A DNA stretch of 64,000 nt, from positions 3,100,001 through 3,164,000 of the forward strand of contig NZ_JAFBCT010000001.1 of NCBI RefSeq assembly GCF_016907835.1. Direction: 5' to 3'. The DNA is from Agromyces cerinus. Lineage in GTDB: Bacteria > Actinomycetota > Actinomycetes > Actinomycetales > Microbacteriaceae. Position numbers and translations under genes: made by a program. This document shows positions 16,965-25,609 of this stretch, piece after piece. The first letter of the stretch is position 1; every line of letters begins with the position of its first letter. Under the pieces are notes generated by a model, which saw only the letters and a list, made by a program, of their open reading frames with translations, was not told the origin of the DNA and did no database searches.

Positions 16965-18599
16965 TCACATCAGGGCGTGCTCGTAGGCGTAGGCCGTGGC
17001 CGCCGCGCGCGACGAGATGCCGAGCTTCGCGAACACGTTGCTGAGGTGCCGGTCGACCGTCTTCTCGCTGAGATAGAGCTGGCCCGCGATGGCGCGGTTC
17101 GTCTTGCCCTCGGCGACGAGGCGAACGACCTCGACCTCGCGCGCGGTCAACGGCGTCGACCTGCTCCCGGGCGATCGGCGCGCCAACTCGTCCACGCGCA
17201 GCACGTCGGGAACCGCGCCGAGCGCGTCGAACACCTCGCGTGCCGCCTCGAGGTCCATCACGGCCGAGGCGTCGTCGCCGAGCGCACGCGCCGCCTGCGC
17301 GGCGAGCACACGGCACCGGGCGGCCTCGTATGGCGCGTCCAGCTCCTGCCACAGCGCCCACGCGGCGCGCAGCGCCGGCAGCGCACCGCGGGCGTCGCCC
17401 TCCTCGAGGCGCACGGCCGCCTCGCAGCCCGCGGCGACCGCCCGCAGCATGGGGATCTCCGTGACGGCGGCCGCAGCGGTCAGCTCATCGGCGGCCCGTC
17501 GGGCGGCCGCGAGATCCCTCACGGCGAGGTCGATCTCGACGACGGCGGCGAGGAGCGCGCGCCGGGTGGAGGGGTCGGCCTCGGCCGCCGCCTCGTCGAT
17601 GCTCGAGGACGCGAGGCGTGATCGGCCTTGCGCGAGACGCAGCAGCGCGAGTCCAGGTTGCGCCGGGTATCCGCTCTCGGCCGCGCGGTGGAACGCCAGC
17701 TCGGCCGCGTCGAAGTCGCCGCGGAGGCGTTGTACCTCGCCCTCCTGATACCAGGCTCCGAACGACCCGGTCCAATCGCCGAGCCGCGCCCGGTCCTGGG
17801 CGACCCGTGCCGCCGTGACCGCGTCAGCCCAAGCCCCGTGCAGTCGGTAGAGCTCCGCCCGGTGCACCTGGCACTGTCCGCTGAACATCACCATCTCGGG
17901 CCGGTCGCCGCACCATCGATCGAGCGCGATCGTCCACTGCTGGGCTCGGCGCACGTCGAAGGCCAGGTGACAGGTGTTGATGACCGAGCAGTACACGACT
18001 CCGGATGCCACGGGCGAGATCTCACCCGCAGTGACGGCGACCATCGCCTCGTCGAGCAGCGCGAGCCCGGCGACCGCGTCACCGAGCATCAGCCTCGCCT
18101 GTCCCTGCCCGAGTTGCGCCAGCGCGGTCGCATCCCGGTCGTGCACGCGTTCGGCGATCCCGAACGCCTCGGCGAAGGTGCGCGCTGCGCGGCCGGGCTC
18201 CCCGGCGTAGAGGTCGTCGAGCGCGGCTGCGACGAGGAGCAACGCCGCCGAGGATTCGGCAGCCGTGCCCGTCGAGTCGGCGATCCGTCGAGCGCGAGCG
18301 AGCCAGCCGTTGCCCCGGGCATCGTCGCCCTTGCCCATGAGGTAGATGCCGATCCAGGTCGCGATGCGGGCCGCGCCCGCGGCGTCCTCGGCCTCGAGGT
18401 AGGCCTCGTGCGCGCGCGTCGCGAGGTCGATGCCCTCGGCATCGCGCCCCAGGAGCAGGGTCGTCGTGGACAGCCGTTCGAGGTCGACCGGGTCGAGTCC
18501 CCGCTCGTGGTCGGCACGGGAGAGCTCCTCGAACGCCGCACCCCAGCGGTGTTCGGCGAATGCTGCTCGACCCTGATCGAGCGAAGCGGAGATCGTCAT
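16965..18599 (-). CDS. LuxR-family regulator with TPR-like N-terminal region
   Basis: Regulator of 544 residues. Roughly residues 1-470 are helical repeats of TPR type (for example GRAAFAEHRWGAAFEELSRA, ATWIGIYLMGKGDDARGNGW) rich in Ala and Arg. The last about 65 residues are a LuxR/GerE helix-turn-helix: TPLTAREVEVVRLVAEG, TNRAIAGQLYLSEKTVDRHL, SNVFAKLGISSRAAATAYA. There is no P-loop ATPase, unlike LAL/MalT regulators, so the repeats may bind a protein partner or sit directly over the HTH. The start at 18599 is the first ATG before the repeat region; upstream sequence is Arg-rich and not convincing. It is monocistronic. Target genes are unknown. Confidence 0.85.
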   Translation of the reverse strand: MTISASLDQGRAAFAEHRWGAAFEELSRADHERGLDPVDLERLSTTTLLLGRDAEGIDLATRAHEAYLEAEDAAGAARIATWIGIYLMGKGDDARGNGWLARARRIADSTGTAAESSAALLLVAAALDDLYAGEPGRAARTFAEAFGIAERVHDRDATALAQLGQGQARLMLGDAVAGLALLDEAMVAVTAGEISPVASGVVYCSVINTCHLAFDVRRAQQWTIALDRWCGDRPEMVMFSGQCQVHRAELYRLHGAWADAVTAARVAQDRARLGDWTGSFGAWYQEGEVQRLRGDFDAAELAFHRAAESGYPAQPGLALLRLAQGRSRLASSSIDEAAAEADPSTRRALLAAVVEIDLAVRDLAAARRAADELTAAAAVTEIPMLRAVAAGCEAAVRLEEGDARGALPALRAAWALWQELDAPYEAARCRVLAAQAARALGDDASAVMDLEAAREVFDALGAVPDVLRVDELARRSPGSRSTPLTAREVEVVRLVAEGKTNRAIAGQLYLSEKTVDRHLSNVFAKLGISSRAAATAYAYEHALM

Positions 18600-18736
18600 G
18601 GCCCGTCCAGCCCGGGGTTGCGCGGCTCGCGCCCGACGGCGCGCCGGCACCCGTCGTTGGTGTCACGGTAACCCCGCGTCACCGCCCCCGCAAGGGCGCT
18701 GCGCGGCGCGCAACGCGGTGCGCTCCGTGCCGAGAT

Positions 18737-18782
18737 GACGCGTGTCGTCGGAACGGCCAGGTGTATTCCGACGACACGCGTC
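18737..18782 (-). terminator. Long hairpin downstream of the DHFR-like gene
   Basis: Perfect 17-bp inverted arms (18737-18753 and 18766-18782) with a 12-base loop lie 14 bp after the DHFR-like stop on the minus strand. Best read as its terminator, which also shields the LuxR-type gene. Confidence 0.75.
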
Positions 18783-18796
18783 GTCTCGATGCATCG

Positions 18797-19387
18797 TCAG
18801 CTCAGCGGACGACGCACGTACTCCGAGACGACGACACCCGACTCGTACGCCGTCGTGGCCACCTCCTCGAACGCCTGCGGTCGATACGAGCCCGGCGCGA
18901 ACAGCGGGATGCCGTCGCCGAAGAGCAGCGGATTGCGCTTCAGCACGAGGCGGTCGATCTCGTCGGCGAGCACCGTGGCGAGGGATCCCCCGCCGCAGAG
19001 CCAGATCGACGCGCCCGGCTCGGCCTTCAGCCGGCGCACCACCTCGACGGGATCCTCACCCGTGAGCGTGAGGCTCGGGTGCTCGCCCGGAATGTCGGCC
19101 TCACTGCGGGTTCGCGAGAAAACGAACTGTCGGAGGTGCCGGTACGGGCTCGGCGCGACGGGAAGGCCCACCGCATAGGTGTTCCAACCCATGAGGACGG
19201 TGTCGAAGGTCGCGCCGTCACGTTCGATGCCGAGTGCATCCGCGATGTGCGTCGGCACGGCGTCGGCGAACCGCGCGTTGAGGTGCTGCATGTGATCGCC
19301 CTCCACGGGGAAGGCGTCGAACTCGCCGGCGGGGCCGGCGATGTAGCCGTCGATGCTGACGGCGGCGTAGTAGACGAGTTCTCGCAT
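18797..19387 (-). CDS. Dihydrofolate-reductase-like protein (RibD C-terminal domain)
   Basis: Reductase of 196 residues related to RibD_C/YyaP proteins: ELVYYAAVSIDGYIAGPAG at the N-terminus, TVLMGWNTYAVG (NADPH-site region), FVFSRTR and IWLCGGGSLATVL, which holds the cofactor-binding glycines. Such proteins are usually stand-alone reductases of uncertain substrate, not the folate enzyme. The second of two consecutive ATGs (19387) is chosen because AGGA is then at normal distance. It is divergent from a TetR gene with a palindrome between them, so it is probably repressed by that regulator. Confidence 0.85.
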   Translation of the reverse strand: MRELVYYAAVSIDGYIAGPAGEFDAFPVEGDHMQHLNARFADAVPTHIADALGIERDGATFDTVLMGWNTYAVGLPVAPSPYRHLRQFVFSRTRSEADIPGEHPSLTLTGEDPVEVVRRLKAEPGASIWLCGGGSLATVLADEIDRLVLKRNPLLFGDGIPLFAPGSYRPQAFEEVATTAYESGVVVSEYVRRPLS

Positions 19388-19406
19388 CATTTCCTATCCA
19401 CGATGT

Positions 19407-19429
19407 TTGTAGTGGTTGCGAGACTACAA
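19407..19429 (+). promoter_or_regulatory. TetR operator between DHFR-like and TetR genes
   Basis: Perfect 7-bp inverted repeat TTGTAGT-N9-ACTACAA. A related copy of the left half, GTAGTGG followed by TTTGCG, recurs at 19435-19447 next to the -10 element. It lies in the 73-bp divergent spacer, so it can control both genes. Confidence 0.65.
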
Positions 19430-19448
19430 CATCAGTAGTGGTTTGCGC

Positions 19449-19454
19449 TACGGT
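19449..19454 (+). promoter_or_regulatory. Leaderless-type -10 element of the TetR gene
   Basis: TACGGT ends 6 bases before the ATG at 19461, and there is no Shine-Dalgarno sequence. This TANNNT-N6-ATG layout is typical of leaderless actinobacterial transcripts. Confidence 0.5.
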
Positions 19455-19460
19455 CGATCC

Positions 19461-20033
19461 ATGGCACGGAACACGGAACGACGAGCGGCGATCGCCGATG
19501 CCGGACTGAGCGTGCTCGCACGCGACGGCGCCAGGGGGCTCACGCACCGGGCCGTCGACGCCGCAGCCGGGGTGCCGGCGGGCACGACCTCCAACTACTT
19601 CCGCAGCCGCGACGCACTCGTCTCGGGTCTCGTCACCCGCATCGGCGAGCGCCTCGCACCGACCCAGGCCGACCTCGAGCTACGCGCCGGCAGACCACCG
19701 AGCCGGGAGCTCTTCGCCGAATACCTCCACGACATCGTGCGACGCCTCACCGAACAACGCGAGGTGACGCTCGCCCTCTTCGAGCTCCGACTCGAGGGGG
19801 TGCGCCGGCCCGAGATCGCCGAGCTGCTCTCCGCATGGCAGCACGCCGCATTCGATGCGGATGTCGCCTTCAATCGCGCTGCCGGACTGCCGGGCGACCG
19901 CCGCGAGATCGCCCTGTTCCACTATGCGATCGACGGCCTGCTGTTCGATCGACTCACCGGTCCGATCGATCCGGAGACCGCCACCGACGAGATCGTCGAA
20001 ATGCTCGTCGCCGGGCTGCTGCCGGCCGAGTGA
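19461..20033 (+). CDS. TetR-family transcriptional regulator
   Basis: Repressor of 190 residues. The N-terminal HTH covers residues about 5-55: RRAAIADAGLSVLARDGARG, LTHRAVDAAAGVPAGTTSNY, FRSRDALVSGL. The C-terminal ligand domain is helical and resembles the TetR_C group that acts on redox or drug-related genes. Start at ATG 19461; no SD, apparently leaderless. It is divergent from the DHFR-like reductase with a shared palindrome, so that gene is the likely target. The inducer is unknown. Confidence 0.9.
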   Translation: MARNTERRAAIADAGLSVLARDGARGLTHRAVDAAAGVPAGTTSNYFRSRDALVSGLVTRIGERLAPTQADLELRAGRPPSRELFAEYLHDIVRRLTEQREVTLALFELRLEGVRRPEIAELLSAWQHAAFDADVAFNRAAGLPGDRREIALFHYAIDGLLFDRLTGPIDPETATDEIVEMLVAGLLPAE

Positions 20034-20090
20034 GCCCCCGCGGACACGTCACGTGGGCCGCCGCGAGCCGCTGGCGGCGACTGCCCCCGA

Positions 20091-21074
20091 CTACTCGAGG
20101 TTCAGCGTCGCGACCACTGCGAGATGGTCGCTGCCGCCCATCGGCACGGTCGTGTTCGACACGACCGCCATGCCGCGCTGGAACACGTGATCGAGGCGCA
20201 CCACCGGTGCAGCTGCGGGCCAGGTGAACCCGAACCCGCCATCGTCCTGGTTCGCCTCCGACACCTGCGCGGTGACGCCGCCGAGCGCCCGATCCGACGA
20301 ACCGGCGTTGAAGTCGCCGATCGCGATCACCCGGGCATTCTCATCTCGCGCGAGATGATCGGCGAGGTTCGCGAGCATGACGTCGCGTTCGCTGCTCGCA
20401 GCCGGTCGAGCGGATGCCGCGTGCACCACGTAGACGCTCACCGGCCCGGTGGGCGTCTCGAGGTCGGCGGCGAGCCCGCGATTCCAGCCGAGCCCGAGGT
20501 CGAGCATCTGGGCGTTCTCGATCGGGAACACGCTCCAGACGCCGACCGTGCCGGCGCCGTAGCGGTGGGGGTAGACATCGTCGAGTACCGCACCGGCCGC
20601 CTCACGGGATTCGGCGTCCATCTCCTGCAGCGCGACCACCTCGGCCCCGGTGGCCGCCAGCGCCGCCGCGGACTCGGCGGCCGTGCCCGAACCGGCCTCG
20701 ACGTTCTGGCTCGCGACCGTGATCTGCGAGTCCGATGCCTGCGCCGCCGTCCACGACAACGGAACGATCGACGGCACGAACGCCACGCACCAGACGATCG
20801 TCGCCAGCAGCGCGGATGCGAGCGCGCCTCGGCTCCGCGCGGCGATCGCGCCGACGAGGAGCAGCGGCACCGCGAGCCCGAACCACGGGAGCGCCGTGTC
20901 GACGATGAGGCCGAGGCCCGCGACATCCGGCACCAGTGCGTGGAACACCAGCACGAGCGCGAGTGCGGCACCGAGCACCGCCGTGAACCGGGCGAGGCCG
21001 AGCCGTGTGCGTCGCACAGAGCGAGGCCTCGAGGCACCGCCGGCAGCGGGTTCCGGCGGCGCGATCACGGTCAT
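20091..21074 (-). CDS. Membrane-anchored endonuclease/exonuclease/phosphatase-family protein
   Basis: Product of 327 residues. The N-terminal about 110 residues hold three membrane helices (FTAVLGAALALVLVFHALVP, LPWFGLAVPLLLVGAIAA, LASALLATIVWCVAFVPSIV). The remainder is an EEP (DNase I-like) domain placed outside the membrane by topology: ITVASQNVEAG, VVALQEMD (metal-binding Glu), VIAIGDFNAG (Asp/Asn), RLDHVF and the final GGSDHLAVVA with the catalytic Asp-His. All key residues are intact. Related actinobacterial proteins are of unknown substrate; extracellular nuclease or phosphodiesterase activity is inferred. Monocistronic and convergent with the TetR gene. Confidence 0.88.
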   Translation of the reverse strand: MTVIAPPEPAAGGASRPRSVRRTRLGLARFTAVLGAALALVLVFHALVPDVAGLGLIVDTALPWFGLAVPLLLVGAIAARSRGALASALLATIVWCVAFVPSIVPLSWTAAQASDSQITVASQNVEAGSGTAAESAAALAATGAEVVALQEMDAESREAAGAVLDDVYPHRYGAGTVGVWSVFPIENAQMLDLGLGWNRGLAADLETPTGPVSVYVVHAASARPAASSERDVMLANLADHLARDENARVIAIGDFNAGSSDRALGGVTAQVSEANQDDGGFGFTWPAAAPVVRLDHVFQRGMAVVSNTTVPMGGSDHLAVVATLNLE

Positions 21075-21128
21075 CGCCCCATCCTCGCCGCCGTGCCTGT
21101 GCGATCGCCGATCATGCCGGCCGCCGAG

Positions 21129-21170
21129 ACGACGAACGGCCGCCCCTCGAGAGGGACGGCCGTTCGTCGT
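21129..21170 (-). terminator. Terminator of the MFS-PAP2-GH3 operon
   Basis: 14-bp perfect outer stem (21129-21142 with 21157-21170), then one mismatch and a further 5-bp inner stem closing on a tiny loop. It begins 14 bases after the GH3 stop on the minus strand. Confidence 0.85.
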
Positions 21171-21184
21171 GAGACTGCGGTCGG

Positions 21185-23458
21185 CTACGCCTGCTGCGAG
21201 TTCGACAGGTCGATCAGCTGCTGGATCTGCTCGGGAGTCACGGGCACGCCCGGGAAGCCGGCGAGCTTGCCGATCGGGAACGACGCCATCATCTTGTCGA
21301 GGCCGCCCTCGTCGAAGATGTCGGTGTCGGCCATGCCCGCGGCGAACGACCCCATCGCCTGCATGACGATCGGTCCGGCGATCGGGTCGGCGGCGAGCTC
21401 GGCGATCGACGACTCGAGCGAGAGCGGGATGCGCACTCGCTCGCCCTCGACCTCGACGACGGCGCTGAGACGGATGTCGCGGCTCGACGCACCCACCTCG
21501 ACGCTGTAGGCGCCGGGCTCGACGACCCAGCGGTCGACGCGGATGTCCCAGTAGGCGAGGTCCTCGTTGCGGACGGCGATCTCGACCTGACGCGACTCGC
21601 CGGCCTCGAGGGCGACGTTCGCGAAGGCCTTGATCTCGCGCACCGCACGCTGCACGCCGGAGGCGGCGAGGCCCGTGTAGACCTGCACGACCTCGCGGCC
21701 GGCACGGTCGCCGGTGTTCGTCACGGTGACGCGCACCGTGAGGCCCGCGGCATCCGCTGCCACCGACAGGTCGGAGTAGCCGAACGTCGTGTACGACAGG
21801 CCGTGGCCGAACGGGTAGCGCACCTCGGCGTCGCGCGCGTCGTACCAGCGGTAGCCCACGAAGAGGCCCTCGCCGTAACGCACGTGACCGAAGTCACCCG
21901 GGAAGTTCAGGAACGCGGGGGTGTCCGAGAGCTTCACGGGGATGGTCTCCGCGAGACGACCCGACGGGTTGACCGCGCCGTAGAGCACGTCCGCGATGGC
22001 CGATCCGCCGGCCTGGCCGCCGAGCCAGCCCTCGAGGATCGCGGGCACGTCATCGGCGAACGGCAGTTCGACGACGCCGCCGTTGGCGAGCACGACGACG
22101 GTGCGCGGGTTCGCCGCGACGACCGATTCGAGCAGCGCGAGCTGCTCGGCCGGCAGGTGCAGGTCTTCGCGGTCGAAGCCCTCGGACTCGTACGAACCCG
22201 GCAGGCCGAGGAAGAGCACGACGATGTCCTTCGACGCCGCGAGCTCGACGGCGGGGGCGACGAGGGCGGCACCGTCGGAACCGTCGGTCGTGAAGCCGGC
22301 CGCGTACGAGACGCGATCGGCACCGGCGTACTCGGTGATCGCGTCGAGCGCGTTGTCGAGCTTCGTCGGGTTGATGAGCGACGAGCCGGCGCCCTGGTAG
22401 CGCGGCTTCTCGGCGAACGCACCGATGACGGCGACCGAGGTCGACGCGTCGAGCGGCAGGATGGCGTCGTCGTTCTTCAGCAGCACGGCGCCGCGGCCTG
22501 CGGCCTCGCGGGCGAGGGCGTGGTGCGCGTCGACGTCGTAGGCGGCGTCGGATGCCCCGGCGACGGCCTTCTGCACGAGCTCGACGACACGGCGCGCGCC
22601 GACGTCGAGTGCCGACTCGTCGAGCGAGCCGTCGGCGACCGCGGCGAGGAGCGCCGCGGCCGAGCGACCGTCGGACGACGGCATCTCGAGGTCGAGACCG
22701 GCAGGGAGACCGACGACGCGGTCGTTGACGGCTCCCCAGTCGCTGACGACGAGGCCCTCGAAGCCCCAGTCGTCGCGGAGCACCGTGTTCAGCAGCCACG
22801 GGTCTTCGCTCGTGTAGACGCCGTTCAGGCGGTTGTACGAGCACATGACGGTCCACGGCTGCGCGTCCTCGACCACGCGCTGGAAGCCGCGCAGGTAGAT
22901 CTCGCGCAGCGGCCGCGGGTCGACATCGCTCGACGACGCCATGCGGTCGTGCTCCTGGTTGTTCGCCGCGAAGTGCTTCAGCGAACCGCCGACGCCCTGC
23001 GACTGCAGGCCGTTCACGAGGGCCGCGCCGAGCACGCCCGAGATGATCGGGTCCTCGGAGAGGTACTCGAAGTTGCGGCCGCAGAGCGGCGAGCGCTTGA
23101 TGTTGACGCCCGGGCCGAGCAGCACGCCGACGCCTTCGGCGCGGGCCTCTTCACCGAGGGCCGTTCCGACGCGCTCGAGCAGCTCGGGGTCGAAGGTCGA
23201 GCCGAGCGCCACGGCGGGCGGGAAGCACGTGGCCGGCACGCTGTCGCCGATGCCGAGGTGGTCGGCGCTGCCCTTCTGCAGGCGCACGCCGTGCGGGCCG
23301 TCGGTGAGCACGATCGCGGGGATGCCGGCGCGCTCGATGCCCTGCGTCGTCCAGAAGCTCGCGCCGCTCGTGAGCGACGCCTTCTCCTCGACGGTGAGGC
23401 CTGCCACGATGTCGGCGGCGGGCGCTTCGAGGCCGGTGGTGTTCAGGGTGTCCGTCAT
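21185..23458 (-). CDS. Glycoside hydrolase family 3, beta-glucosidase type
   Basis: Cytoplasmic enzyme of 757 residues without a signal peptide, expected to release sugar from beta-glucosides or similar short glycosides. GH3 N-domain: LTDGPHGVR, the KHFAANNQE block (His162), and the nucleophile Asp240 in VVSDWGAV. The C-domain contains GSYESEGFDREDLHLP and the substrate-site sequence RYGEGLFVGYRWYDA with FGHGLSYTTF, followed by a fibronectin-III-like domain. This closely resembles bglX/bglB-type beta-glucosidases. Start 23458 has an AAGGAG SD; its ATG overlaps the stop of the PAP2 gene (ATGA). It is the last gene of an operon with a glycoside carrier. Exact sugar specificity cannot be read. 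Confidence 0.93.
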   Translation of the reverse strand: MTDTLNTTGLEAPAADIVAGLTVEEKASLTSGASFWTTQGIERAGIPAIVLTDGPHGVRLQKGSADHLGIGDSVPATCFPPAVALGSTFDPELLERVGTALGEEARAEGVGVLLGPGVNIKRSPLCGRNFEYLSEDPIISGVLGAALVNGLQSQGVGGSLKHFAANNQEHDRMASSSDVDPRPLREIYLRGFQRVVEDAQPWTVMCSYNRLNGVYTSEDPWLLNTVLRDDWGFEGLVVSDWGAVNDRVVGLPAGLDLEMPSSDGRSAAALLAAVADGSLDESALDVGARRVVELVQKAVAGASDAAYDVDAHHALAREAAGRGAVLLKNDDAILPLDASTSVAVIGAFAEKPRYQGAGSSLINPTKLDNALDAITEYAGADRVSYAAGFTTDGSDGAALVAPAVELAASKDIVVLFLGLPGSYESEGFDREDLHLPAEQLALLESVVAANPRTVVVLANGGVVELPFADDVPAILEGWLGGQAGGSAIADVLYGAVNPSGRLAETIPVKLSDTPAFLNFPGDFGHVRYGEGLFVGYRWYDARDAEVRYPFGHGLSYTTFGYSDLSVAADAAGLTVRVTVTNTGDRAGREVVQVYTGLAASGVQRAVREIKAFANVALEAGESRQVEIAVRNEDLAYWDIRVDRWVVEPGAYSVEVGASSRDIRLSAVVEVEGERVRIPLSLESSIAELAADPIAGPIVMQAMGSFAAGMADTDIFDEGGLDKMMASFPIGKLAGFPGVPVTPEQIQQLIDLSNSQQA

Positions 23459-24237
23459 GATGCTCCTTCGATTGCCGGTGCTTCGATACTCCGCCGGAAG
23501 AGTGGTTTTCCGTAGTCCTTCTGCAGCAGGGTCGCGAACGCCCACCAGAGGATGAGGGTCGCGGATGCCCCGCCGATGATGCCGAACAGCGCGTCCGAGA
23601 GCCAGTGCGCGTTGATGAGGGTGCGCTGCCAGATCATGCCGATCACGAGCAGTGCGCCGATGATCCACCACACGAGGCGCTTCGCGGGCGGGAACAGCGC
23701 GGCGACCGCGACGAGCAGGATGCCCGCGCTCACGGCGTGCCCCGAGGGGAACGAGCCGTGGTCGACCTCGAACAACGGGCCGAAGAGGCCGTTCGCGAGG
23801 TCATCGGCCGGGCGAGGCCGGTCGACGAGGTTCTTCGTGAGCTGCGAGACGCCGAAGTTGCCGACGAGCTCTGCCGTGAGGAAGAACAGCGCCGAACGCC
23901 AGCGGCGGATCACGAACAACCAGATCGGGATGAGCAGGAGCGTGAGCACCGCGCCGGGGATCTGGCCGAGGTGCTGGAACATCATCGGCAGCGCCCAGGC
24001 CTCGCCGCCGGTGCCGGGCTCGAGACCGACGAGGGCGCGCCAGGCGTCGTCGATGGCCTGGGTGAACGGGCTCGCCGGGTTCGCGGCCACGGCAAGGCCG
24101 AAGATCACGAACAGTGCCAGGCCGATGAGGCCGGTGACGAGCAGCCAGCGGGGGCGACGGGCAGCGGATGCCGCCGGCACGCCCGCCGCGGGAGCGGTCA
24201 CGTCGGTCGAGGTCGAAGCGGAAGCGGCATCCGACAT
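23455..24237 (-). CDS. PAP2-family membrane phosphatase
   Basis: Integral membrane phosphatase of 260 residues with about six helices. The three PAP2 motifs are present: KNLVDRPRP (KX6RP), FPSGHAVSAG (PSGH) and RTLINAHWLSD (RX5HX3D). Such enzymes dephosphorylate lipid phosphates such as undecaprenyl pyrophosphate or phosphatidate at the outer face. An Ala/Ser/Thr-rich cytoplasmic N-terminus of about 30 residues precedes helix 1. Its start shares one base with the MFS stop (TGATG) and its stop overlaps the GH3 start (ATGA), so the three proteins are made together. A lipid phosphatase inside a glycoside operon is unusual; the role is open. Confidence 0.9.
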   Translation of the reverse strand: MSDAASASTSTDVTAPAAGVPAASAARRPRWLLVTGLIGLALFVIFGLAVAANPASPFTQAIDDAWRALVGLEPGTGGEAWALPMMFQHLGQIPGAVLTLLLIPIWLFVIRRWRSALFFLTAELVGNFGVSQLTKNLVDRPRPADDLANGLFGPLFEVDHGSFPSGHAVSAGILLVAVAALFPPAKRLVWWIIGALLVIGMIWQRTLINAHWLSDALFGIIGGASATLILWWAFATLLQKDYGKPLFRRSIEAPAIEGAS

Positions 24238-25517
24238 CACTTCACCGCCTTGATCGGCCAGACGGCGAACGCGCCGAGGATCGAGAGCACGATGGCGACG
24301 GGGAACAGGGCCGCGTAGCCGCCGAACGCGAGCACGATCGCACCGCCGACGGCGGGCGCGAGGGTCTGCGGCAGGGTCGCGGCGATGTTGATGACGCCGA
24401 GGTCCTTCGCGAAGGAGTCCTTCGACGGCAGCACCTCGCTCATGAGCGCCTGGTCGACCGACTGGAACATTCCGAATCCGATGCCCGAGACGAGCGTGAA
24501 GATCATCCAGCCTTCGTAGGTCGGCATCACGAGCGGCACGATGAGGCCGATGCCGACGAGGACCGAGGAGCCGAAGACGAAGATCTTGCGACGACCGACC
24601 TTGTCGGAGAGCGGGCCCGAGATGACCATCGCTCCGATCATTCCGACCAGGCTGAGCAGCCCGAACACGGGAATGGCGCTGGTGGCGCCCTTCTCGCCCA
24701 GGCCGATGTAGTCGGCGAGGATGAGCAGCTGGAATCCCGCGACGGCGAAGTAGCCCGTGTAGAGCAGGAGCCGCCCGGTGAACGCCCAGAAGAAGTCGGG
24801 GTTCGCGACGGGGTTCACCCAGAACGTGCGCAGGAACGCCCCGAGCGAGAACGGCGGGTTGACCTGCTCCTTGCTCGAGTGGTCGGGGTTGAAGACGACG
24901 AAGAGCACGGTGACCACGAGTGCGAGTCCGGCGAGCAGCATGTACGCCGCCGGGATGGTGCTGCTGAGCGCAGAGCCGATGACCTGGCCGCCGAGTGCAC
25001 CGAGCATGGCGCCCATGCCCGCGAGTGCGGCGAACGTGCCACGGGCGGCTCGCGGCACGCGGTCGGGCAGGATGGCGCTGAGCGGTCCCTGCGCGAAGTT
25101 GTAGGCGATCTGCACGATGGTCCAGGCGATCGCGATCTGCACGATGGTGTTCGCCAACGCCATGCCGACGAGCGCGAGCCCGCCGATCAGCACGCCGCCG
25201 ACCATCCAGCCCGCTCGGCGGCCGAATCGGCTGCGCGTGCGGTCGGAGAGCATGCCGGCGAGTGGCTGCGCGATCATGGACGCGAACGCCCCGATCGTGG
25301 CCACGATGGTGATGTTCGCGACCTTGTTCGCCGGGTCGATGCCGGTGATCTGCAACTGGAGCAGCACGGCGGGCACCGCACCCCAGATGACGAAGATCGA
25401 GAAGTTCGCCGGAATGATCCAGCCGAGCAGTCGCTTGACCGTGCCCTTGACGAGGGGTTGGGGTTCTTCCGCGCCGTCGGGTTCGACGGTGGGCGCGGGG
25501 GCAGACGCCATTGTCAT
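24237..25517 (-). CDS. MFS/GPH-like glycoside transporter
   Basis: Carrier of 426 residues with twelve predicted helices. MFS signature loop between helices 2 and 3: GMLSDRTRSRFGRRAGWM; the equivalent second-half loop is PLSDKVGRRKIFVF. ADYIGLGEKGA and QALMSEVLPSKDSFAKDLG are shared with the second carrier at 27564-28880. First gene of the operon with PAP2 and GH3, so it likely imports the beta-glucoside hydrolysed by GH3. Two ATGs lie 6 bases apart; 25517 is chosen because AAAGGA lies 10 bases upstream. It is divergent from a TetR gene. Confidence 0.9.
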   Translation of the reverse strand: MTMASAPAPTVEPDGAEEPQPLVKGTVKRLLGWIIPANFSIFVIWGAVPAVLLQLQITGIDPANKVANITIVATIGAFASMIAQPLAGMLSDRTRSRFGRRAGWMVGGVLIGGLALVGMALANTIVQIAIAWTIVQIAYNFAQGPLSAILPDRVPRAARGTFAALAGMGAMLGALGGQVIGSALSSTIPAAYMLLAGLALVVTVLFVVFNPDHSSKEQVNPPFSLGAFLRTFWVNPVANPDFFWAFTGRLLLYTGYFAVAGFQLLILADYIGLGEKGATSAIPVFGLLSLVGMIGAMVISGPLSDKVGRRKIFVFGSSVLVGIGLIVPLVMPTYEGWMIFTLVSGIGFGMFQSVDQALMSEVLPSKDSFAKDLGVINIAATLPQTLAPAVGGAIVLAFGGYAALFPVAIVLSILGAFAVWPIKAVK

Positions 25518-25537
25518 GTCTTCGTGGTCCTTTCAGT

Positions 25538-25583
25538 GCCTCGGCACCGAGGCGGGTGGCAAAACCATACATCGCTCGGTTTT
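25538..25583. promoter_or_regulatory. Palindromes between MFS and TetR genes
   Basis: Two inverted repeats lie in the 92-bp divergent spacer: GCCTCGG-CA-CCGAGGC (25538-25553) and AAAACC-N11-GGTTTT (25561-25583). The second is the better TetR operator candidate, with its A/T-rich arms next to both promoters; the first lies in the MFS leader. Confidence 0.5.
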
Positions 25584-25597
25584 CAACTGCAAGCGAC

Positions 25598-25603
25598 TAC
25601 CAT
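25598..25603 (+). promoter_or_regulatory. Leaderless-type -10 element of the TetR gene
   Basis: TACCAT lies 6 bases before the ATG at 25610 with no SD between, the same TANNNT-N6-ATG layout as several other genes here. Confidence 0.5.
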
Positions 25604-25609
25604 TCACGT

